Source: Lichtheimia corymbifera B2541
Lineage: Eukaryota; Mucoromycota; Mucoromycetes; Mucorales; Lichtheimiaceae
Direction of reading: 5' to 3'
Length of the DNA: 64,000 nucleotides
Assembly: GCA_000697475.1 (NCBI GenBank)
Contig: JNEU01000814.1
Location: 54,877 to 118,876, forward strand
Shown here: piece after piece, positions 57,113 to 64,000 of the stretch
Layout: each line of letters starts with the position of its first letter
Position numbering within the stretch: position 1 is the first letter of the stretch
The notes under the pieces: generated by a model
Told to the model about the DNA's origin: nothing
Seen by the model: the letters and a program-made list of their open reading frames with translations, nothing else
Databases searched by the model: none
Made by a program: the position numbers and the translations under genes

Positions 57113-58322
57113 ATGTCTGCTACCATCGATACCACTGAAAAGCTCTCCAAGATGACCGTCAAGGAGGAAGTTATTGCCAAGCCTTACAACAAGTATGACG
57201 AAGAAGAAGAAATCCTAAAGGAGAACCCACGACGCTTTTGCTTATTCCCAATCAAGTACCATGAGGTAAAAAAGAGATGGCCTTTATTCCATGACACACA
57301 CACACAGAGATGCTAATGTTGCTACTCGCTTTAGATTTGGCAATTCTACAAAAAGGCTGAGGCTTCATTCTGGACTGCCGAAGAGATTGACCTTTCCAAG
57401 GACCAAAACGACTGGGAGAACAAAATGAGCAAGGATGAACGCTTCTTTATCTCTCGTGTGCTTGCCTTTTTTGCCAGCTCGGATGGTATTGTCAATGAGA
57501 ATCTCGTGGAGCGTTTCTGCAACGAAGTCCAAATTGCCGAAGCAAAGTGCTTTTATGGATTCCAGATCATGATTGAAAACATTCACTCTGAGACCTACAG
57601 TCTTTTGATCGACACTTATATCAAGGATTCTCAAGAAAAGGAAATGCTCTTTGACGCGATTGAGACCAGTAAGTTTGCAATTTTTATTTTTCGCGTTCGC
57701 GACGCGGTCTTTTAATTTCCCCTTTTGGCTGACCCCTGAATTTTTTATAGTTCCCTGCATCAAAAAGAAAGCTGACTGGGCCTTCAAGTGGATCTCATCC
57801 AATGGCTCCTTTGCCGAACGTCTTGTTGCTTTTGCTGCTGTGGAAGGCATCTTCTTTTCTGGCTCTTTTGCTTCCATCTTTTGGTTAAAGAAACGTGGTC
57901 TCATGCCAGGCTTGACTTTCAGCAACGAACTCATCTCCCGTGATGAAGGCCTTCACACTGATTTTGCTTGCTTGCTCTTTTCCCACTTGCGTAAACAACC
58001 CTCCCATGAACGCATCCGTGGTATCATTGTTGAAGCCGTCGCCATCGAACAAGAATTCTTGACCGATGCCCTCCCTGTCTCCCTCATTGGTATGAACGCC
58101 AAGCTCATGTGCCAATACATTGAATTTGTGGCCGATCGCTTGCTCGTTGCTCTTGGTCTTCCCAAACACTACCACTCTACCAATCCATTCGACTTTATGG
58201 ACATGATCTCCCTTCAAGGCAAAACCAACTTTTTCGAAAAGCGTGTCTCGGATTACCAACGTGCAGGTGTCATGACCAAAGCTCCCGCCGAAAAGGAATT
58301 CACCTTGGATGCCGACTTTTAA
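57113..58322 (+). CDS. RNR2: Ribonucleoside-diphosphate reductase small subunit (class Ia)
   Basis: Three exons: 57113-57265, 57335-57668, 57751-58322 (352 aa). Supplies the di-iron tyrosyl radical for reduction of NDPs to dNDPs. Ligands and radical by alignment with the mouse R2 pattern: Asp101 ([14 protein letters not shown]), Glu132 and His135 with radical Tyr139 (ENIHSETY), then Glu in [11 protein letters not shown] and Glu/His in [10 protein letters not shown]. The C-terminal FTLDADF is the tail that docks to the large subunit. All key residues are present, so this is the catalytic R2 rather than a Rnr4-like degenerate partner. The N-terminus is short compared with yeast Rnr2. DNA-damage and S-phase control is typical, but no element is identified here. 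Confidence 0.97.
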
Positions 58323-59761
58323 ACTATATTCTATATATACACATTCATATCTTCTCTTGCATTTCTTCCTCGTCATATCCCATTCCTCCTCCTCCCTCTA
58401 GCTGCTGTAAATAATAACAATAAAAAAATATCATCGTTTCTCATTTAAACAGGCTGAGTTTTATTTGCACTTGATTAATGCGGAATTGGCGTTGCACAAG
58501 AGTTATGCGGCATTATGGAGGATGAGAGTGCGTACTCATGTAAGGTACATCAAGCACAAAGGATCCATCAGGGAATAAAGCAATTAATGAAGGGATGTTG
58601 CACAAAGCCTAACATTGATTAGAATAGGATACAATATTGTGGATGAGATAGATTGGATTGTTGTCAAGTGACGAGCCCATGGATTTACTTTGTTGCATGA
58701 TCACGGCGGACCGATGTATTCTCAAATCGAAGGAAGCGGCATAAAGTACACCTCTTCACCTTCTCCGGCCTCACTTGACACGGCACACCTTGAACACAGC
58801 GACACACCACAAAGCGTCAACTACAGGTGTTCCATCAACGCATGGCTTGAATGGTGGCGGCATGAGACGATCCTGAAGCAGCACGTCTAACGATCGGGAT
58901 TACTGCGATTGTCGACAAGCCGTAACGACGCGTCCCACTTGTGTAAACCAAGAGTTAACTGCGCGACACACACGATTCGAAGCTCATTGCGATACAATGC
59001 GTATGTACTATTTGTATTCCTTTATTGCTACAAGTCAAACGTGCATGACTCTAACAAAGTGAATACAGGTTGCTACTCTCCTTTTTACGCGAGATCCAAC
59101 CAAGTCCTATATTCCAATTAGTCGTCAAGGTAGAGCATTGTTTACTTGCCTAGTGGGATGTATCTCACATGGTACTTACAGGTGGAATACTTGGGTGATA
59201 CTCATGACACTGAGGCATGATCTCGATCGATGTTTCGCTTACACAACAATGAAGACGACGAAGACGCAGGACCTACGTTACAGGCGAATGGATGGTAACA
59301 ATTGTCTTATTGAAATATGATATAAATAGATATTTCACACTTGTTTCTGCAGGAGGGAAACGGGTTCTGGTGTAATGGATCATTCTACTACGAGTTTACG
59401 CGATGTGGTGTCATTGTCAAGGATGAATCACGAGCATTTCCTGTTTTGTTGGCCGTCATTTTTCAAGAAGCGCCATTGTTCCAGCAAATGGACCATTGTC
59501 TCCATGGTATGTGGATGCGGCTGATTATGTGCCCTCTTTTGTTCTTAAACGGCCATTTCCGAATGACAATAATGAACCCTCGCTAATGACGCTTTGTTGA
59601 ATCACAGTCCTTTGTCCATCATCACATATAAATACCGTACTTTCTGTGATCGACACCAACTTGCCTTTATCTCCTTGTCCAACCCAACAACAAGGTACAA
59701 CATCTATCAGTGAACTATTGGCATCATAAATGCTAACGTTATTTTATTTACCAGAATCACA
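58323..59761. other. Intergenic, about 1.4 kb, RNR2 / decayed gene
   Basis: AT-rich, with several short open frames and no recognisable domain. A possible 5' UTR intron of the next gene (AAG|GTACAA near 59693 to TTTACCAG near 59754) lies at its end. Confidence 0.45.
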
Positions 59762-62184
59762 ATGCTTGGTGTTGAGCAATCGACCGAGACTACCATATCC
59801 AAACAATGGGAGCAGCTCATCCAACTTATCGACGATCGACTGGACAACAGCCAAATCAGTCTTCAATGTGACATTACCGAGATTCTTCGAGCGCTTTTCC
59901 CAGAAGAATGATCGAAACCACTATCTCAGTTGTTACGATTGGCCCAACACTCTGAGAGAATCAGCGATGAGGAGATCAGCACTATCTTATCGCTCCATGA
60001 GGTGCATGGACCAGATGTACCTAGAACGTCCACATCAACACCATCTGAAACGAGATATTATCTACGATCCATCCAACTGTCAGTTTCGGATCTTCGCCGA
60101 GTGATACAACAATATCGAGCACGCTATTTTGACCACGCGTATTGCGACTCACTCACTCGTCAAATTCATGATATGAAGCCTAATACTCAAGTTTGGCTAC
60201 GCTATATCGGATGTACATTTGCTTCCACGTTATTCGATCGTCATATGGATGATGTTGTTGGAGGTTCCAGCCCAACGCGCTATAGCAACTTTTATGCCAT
60301 CTTGCGGACCACACTTGGACGCCCTATCAACACCCGAGTCTTTGAATTCACCCTATTGGACCTTCGAGATCAGCAGCCGGGACGTCCTGTGGATCGTGGT
60401 ATTGTCGACAGCACTGAAGTATTTCTCATTCACCTCTTCGGGCGACATGTGCTTTTGAACTCAAAACCCGGGGGTTATTATCAATCCTACAAGCCGACAG
60501 AACAAGAAAAGGAGCACAGAAGCACAGTGGCAAATCGAAGCTATATATTGAATTACTGGTACCGAGACCAAGGTGTTACTTCCATGCTCTTTATGGTCAA
60601 GAGCAAATGTGATGGTCATGGCCGAGTGCGTTTTCGAGTGGTGCTTGACGATGGAACCATGTATGCAGCACCTGATGGCATCTATATCGGCGCAAAATTC
60701 AAAGGCACATGCTACATTGATTATGATCCAGATATATACGAGCATGGTTTGGTAAGTCGAATGAGAGATTCATATATGTACCAACTTTCCCACTTTTATA
60801 TAAAATAGCTTGTCAAGAATGCTCAAGGTGTACCACTGCCATCTATGGAGAATTATCACAGAATCACTGATGTTTGGCTACGTACACACACACCATCCTA
60901 CTTCAAGGTCTTCCAGAGAACCGTCGAGCATGCTGGAGGCAGGGTTAGACAAGAATTGACAAGTGATGAGGAATTTTCGTTTGATCGATTGGTGCCTTAT
61001 TTCTTGCATGATCATTTCTCTGAACAAGGCCAAGTTATTTCGACAGCCAGCCAAAGCAACACGCATCCAACGGTTGCAAAACTTTTGACTTCCACTTTGG
61101 AGAAGCATGGTACACCGCTGGAAAAGCTTGCATGGCAAGAAATGATATCCAAAGGAAATTACAAGTAAGTTGCTGCCTATTCTACTATTGTTTTCTTTTC
61201 ATGCGTCTAATCTGTGATTATTATCTACTAGACACTTCAAGGATCGAGTTGACAGGGTGCATAAGACCCCACATGTTGACCATAACAAGAGACTTTGGCT
61301 TATTCACAATTACGATGGTGGCATTCCACAAGAAGAAGAGCAACAACCACAATCATCAGCGACTCGCTTGCACGGTCGAGAGGATCCTCCGCCACTAGAG
61401 CTACAGAAGCAAAAGGAGAAGCAAAAGAGGAAGCAGAAGGCTAAGCAAAAGGGCAAGCAGAAGGAATCGCAACCGCCACCACAACAAGCTGAGTCATCCA
61501 AGATGGCTCAAGCTCGGCCATCATCTCAAGGACAACACAGGCTCAATCATCATCTCAAGGACAGCAGGCTGAGTCGGCGTCCAGCAAGCAAGCCCAGAAG
61601 ACCCGACAGCGCCAGCAACCACCACCACTCTATATACAGAAGCAACCTCAAAAGCAGCCTCGAAAGCAACCTCAAGCTCAATCGTCTCAACAACCTCAAG
61701 GTCAAGCTCAATCATCTCGACAAACTCAAGGTCAAGCTCAATCATCTCGACAACTCAAGGTCAAGCTTCATCATCACAGCAACAAGCTTTTGATACCGTC
61801 ACAACATTCACAACTCGCCAAAGAGGCGAATACACGATCAATGACCATAATCCCTTTTTGTACTGGTGGCATGTGCACAGGGAGCAATATCCAGTTGGTG
61901 CGAAATTGGACCTCAACTATAATGATGCGACTACTGGCTTTTGGCAAGAATTTAACGTTGCTGTCGACAGGTGGGGTGCCGATCATAAATCCATTCAGCC
62001 GTATCTCAGACCATTGATTGCCAAGAAGTCCCAATCGCTTAACGCAGTCTTCCGTAAGCATGGTTGGAATGTCACAGCCGCCAAGAAAGGCAAGAAGGGC
62101 AGATTCATTGCGGAACCAACACGGCAGCTACCACCAGATACCATCATCTCTATGGAAATCCCTGATTATGAAACTCATCGCTAG
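59762..62184 (+). pseudogene. Decayed three-exon gene of unknown family
   Basis: Exons 59762-60751, 60809-61164 and 61232-62184 join in phase and would give about 760 aa, but three lesions break the frame: an in-frame TGA at 59909 (after ALFPEE, before SKPLSQLLRLAQHSE), and two apparent one-base losses in the Gln-rich region, near 61535 and near 61753. Conserved-looking blocks flank every lesion: YYLRSIQLSVSDLRRVIQQY, VWLRYIGCTFASTLFDRHMD, IGAKFKGTCYIDYDPDIYEH, and C-terminal NPFLYWWHVHREQYPVGAKL. Family not recognised; the RYIGCT...LFDRH segment is faintly like a GIY-YIG nuclease core (weak). Tandem QAQSSRQTQG-type repeats explain the slippage-prone region. Alternatives: sequencing errors, or a multi-copy gene family member in decay. 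I did not reconstruct the frame. Confidence 0.6.
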
Positions 62185-63289
62185 CAGCACCTTCCATTTA
62201 TCTTTTTCCTTTATCCTTTCAATAGCAGTATATCATGAATATTATCAGCAGTGCCCCTTAGACTTTCTTTTTCTCAATAAAGCAGTATTTCTCAGTATAT
62301 AAATAACATTTACGAACATGTGGAAGTATCAATCAAAGGATCCAATAAAACACTATTTCACTCGAAGCACCGTACAATAACTGCCTCATGTTAGTTCGTG
62401 ATGGGCAATGCCAGACAAAATACCCATGGTCGCCAGCAACCAAACTCATTGTATTCCCCAACATATTGCTTTCATCCTCCATTATGTAGCTCTTGATTGC
62501 CAAAAGAAGCCCATGGATTTATCACTCATTTTATTTCGTATACCTAGACTCCTTATGTAATATGTCATCTACGTGTAATCCACCACATTCAGAGTAATCG
62601 AAACATAAGCTTCATTTGTTCTATTATGCTGGAGTTGTATTTCCGTGTAGTAAATGTAATGGTCATGATACAAGAAGTCAACAAGGATGGTGATAGAAAA
62701 GGGTGTGTACATAATATATTTTTGGTCGTTATCGATTACTGCTAACATGGTCCACTACTGAAAAGGTTGACTTGCAATCGTCAGAGGGGAGTGCGAACGT
62801 CGATCAAATGAAAAGGACCTTTCAAGTACAGGAATGCCGCTCAAGAAGCAACCCAGGTCTGCACAATGTCGCCATTTGCCGCTCAATGAATCGGTGACTG
62901 GTGGTGTCTTTCAGCAATGGTTGCCCGTCATGTCAATGTACCACGTAAAGCCGGTCGATTGGTGGTGTCTTTCAGCAATGGTTGCCCATCGTGTCATTGT
63001 ACAAAGTAAAGCAGGATTTACGACGCTGGTGGGACTTCCGCTTTTACAATTTCTGAGCCTGAATTCAAGGGGAATACCACTCAACTGCATGATCATCAGC
63101 ACGGTCCACTATTCTAATCGAAATTGCTCTTCACTGAGCTCCCATAGAAGCATTGCATCTTCATTTCTATTATCCATAGATACTCCGCTACATACAAAAG
63201 CTTTTTTCATGTTGTCTAGATGACCTTCTAAATTTGGAAAGTTTTTCTTATATTATTGTTGTAGCAGACATCCCGTCAGCTGTTGATGG
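62185..63289. other. Intergenic upstream of tRNA-Leu
   Basis: AT-rich DNA with one imperfect 61-bp tandem duplication (separate entry). No gene is recognised. Confidence 0.5.
62892..63013 (+). repeat. Imperfect 61-bp tandem duplication
   Basis: Two head-to-tail copies, 62892-62952 and 62953-63013, sharing GGTGGTGTCTTTCAGCAATG and GTTGCCC with a few mismatches (for example GTCATGTCAATG versus ATCGTGTCATTG). Not coding as far as I can see. Confidence 0.75.
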
Positions 63290-63373
63290 TCCAACTTGAC
63301 CGAGTGGTCTAAGGTGTCAGACTTAAGATCTGATCCTCGAAAGAGGGCGAGGGTTCAAACCCCTCAGTTGGAA
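63290..63373 (+). tRNA. tRNA-Leu (anticodon UAA)
   Basis: Complete cloverleaf without intron. The acceptor stem TCCAACT pairs with AGTTGGA, plus discriminator A. The D-arm region TGACCGAGTGGTC also serves as A box. The anticodon stem CAGA/TCTG encloses loop CTTAAGA with anticodon TAA. A long variable arm, typical of tRNA-Leu, and the T arm GAGGG-TTCAAAC-CCCTC (B box) follow. CCA is not encoded. Confidence 0.95.
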
Positions 63374-63398
63374 GCATATATATTTTGGTCCCGTCTGG

Positions 63399-63760
63399 TG
63401 TCGTATATCCTTTTGCGTCTGTCGTCTTTCTTTTTGGATCCACACAGGAGAATAATAGACGACGTCCACGAAGGAATAAGACCACACAGGAATAGAATAG
63501 ACCACGAAGGATAAGACCACACAGGAATATAGACCACGAAGGATAGAAGTGCCACACAGGCAAATAGACAATAAAATAGAGAGAACGTAAGATAATGTTT
63601 TATTCTATGATCAGGTCCACTATTTATAATTGTATGATGGGGCTAAGTAATATATATTGAGTGTGGCGAAGTAATGATGGAGGGCGCAGCATAAAGATGC
63701 CAAGATGATTGTATGCAAAAGATAATACCGATCAAGAAGATCAGGTATGTTGCTGCGACA
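63399..63760 (-). mobile_element. 3' long terminal repeat of a Ty3/gypsy-like retrotransposon
   Basis: Candidate LTR of 362 bp with terminal inverted repeats TGTCG/CGACA. On the minus strand it starts right after the polypurine tract and ends 25 bp downstream of the tRNA-Leu gene. It contains about three copies of a 32-36 bp unit (CCACGAAGGA...CCACACAG) at 63466-63569. The pol reading frame ends 20 bp inside it (stop at 63741). The other LTR is outside the window, so the borders rest on the inverted repeats and tract position only. Confidence 0.65.
63466..63569. repeat. Tandem repeats inside the LTR
   Basis: Three near-identical units beginning CCACGAAGGA and containing CCACACAGG, at 63466, 63502 and 63534. 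They could bind a protein or shape LTR transcription. Confidence 0.75.
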
Positions 63761-64000
63761 TTACCCCCCTCCCAGAATGTTGGTCGACCTCGACCAATGA
63801 TGTAGTCGGACGATCAATCTTGCGAGAAACAACAGGATCATACCAAGGGGTGGTGGGTGGGCGTTTTGCATGAATTGGGCGTAAGCGATCAGTATGTACC
63901 CAAGAGCCATAAACTTGATTATTCATGTCCTTGATCTGGTAGGTATCCGAATCGAGATTGCGCTTGACGATAGTATAGGGTCCTGTCCAGTTGTACTCGA
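63741..64000 (-). CDS. Ty3/gypsy-like Pol polyprotein, C-terminal end (partial)
   Basis: Open frame from the window edge to TGA at 63741-63743. The visible ~85 residues contain YNWTGPYTIVKRNLDSDTYQ and VHTDRLRPIHA, the post-integrase GPY/F-type C-terminal domain of Ty3/gypsy integrases, which often guides target-site choice. The upstream part (protease, reverse transcriptase, RNase H, integrase core) must lie beyond 64000. No stop or shift is visible in this piece. Confidence 0.8.
   Translation of the reverse strand, partial: EYNWTGPYTIVKRNLDSDTYQIKDMNNQVYGSWVHTDRLRPIHAKRPPTTPWYDPVVSRKIDRPTTSLVEVDQHSGRGVMSQQHT
63764..63773 (-). other. Polypurine tract of the retrotransposon
   Basis: GGGAGGGGGG on the minus strand, just before the LTR start. 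This is the expected primer for plus-strand DNA synthesis in LTR retroelements. Confidence 0.65.

Noticed and set aside
59890..59930. An intron that would remove the in-frame TGA of the decayed gene
   Set aside because: TTTTCCCAG could act as an acceptor, but the nearest usable GT leaves the TGA in the reading frame.
1..64000. CRISPR arrays, bacterial operons or ribosomal RNA genes
   Set aside because: Repeats present are microsatellites, an LTR and a gene duplication; the DNA is clearly intron-containing eukaryotic sequence.

Overview
The window is nuclear DNA of a filamentous fungus, most probably an early-diverging Mucoromycota (a zygomycete-type mould); I cannot name the genus. Reasons: genes are rich in short GT-AG introns (about 45-110 bp), spacing is compact, there is a secreted GH46 chitosanase and a GPI-type chitin deacetylase (chitosan-rich wall), and there is an HAT-repeat SART3, a MyTH4-RhoGAP, a PB1 protein and a KCTD-like BTB protein. 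Gene models below come from reading splice sites by eye; for every multi-exon model complete in the window the exon lengths sum to a multiple of three.

Layout. 1-9.2 kb: MyTH4-RhoGAP (partial), BTB protein, GNA1, an Ale1-type MBOAT acyltransferase, DPM2 and an unrecognised small gene. 9.2-20.3 kb: SART3 without RRMs, BRX1, chitin deacetylase, a Cti6-like PHD protein. 20.8-32.2 kb: a five-C2 tricalbin, ribosomal protein eS17, a His/Pro-rich PB1 protein and a TTP-like tandem CCCH protein. 32.7-41.2 kb: Sds3-like protein, FUN14 protein, acetate transporter, StuA-type APSES regulator. 41.7-48.8 kb: the most unusual region (next paragraph). 49-58.3 kb: GH46 chitosanase, CUE-domain protein, Dus1, GT15 mannosyltransferase, ribonucleotide reductase small subunit. 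59.7-64 kb: a decayed three-exon gene, tRNA-Leu(UAA), and the end of a Ty3/gypsy-like retrotransposon running off the window.

The standout is 41.73-48.80 kb. A complete Kv-beta-type aldo-keto reductase (AKR) gene is followed, on the same strand, by an 18-exon gene encoding a two-motif LAGLIDADG endonuclease fused to eight C2H2 zinc fingers and a C-terminal region that looks like tandem BRCT domains. It is followed in turn by a 5'-truncated second copy of the same AKR gene. The order target gene, nuclease gene, displaced 3' piece of target gene is what is known for the yeast WHO/HO-type homing genetic elements. I infer a WHO-like homing element whose target is an AKR gene, with an architecture (LAGLIDADG + zinc fingers + BRCT) that I do not recognise from any described family.

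Functional links: GNA1 (UDP-GlcNAc supply), chitin deacetylase, chitosanase, DPM2 and GT15 serve the wall and glycoproteins; Cti6-like and Sds3-like proteins are both subunits expected in an Rpd3L histone deacetylase complex; Ale1 and tricalbin act at the ER. Start-codon-only first exons and microexons of 8-26 nt recur, so automated gene models here will often be wrong.
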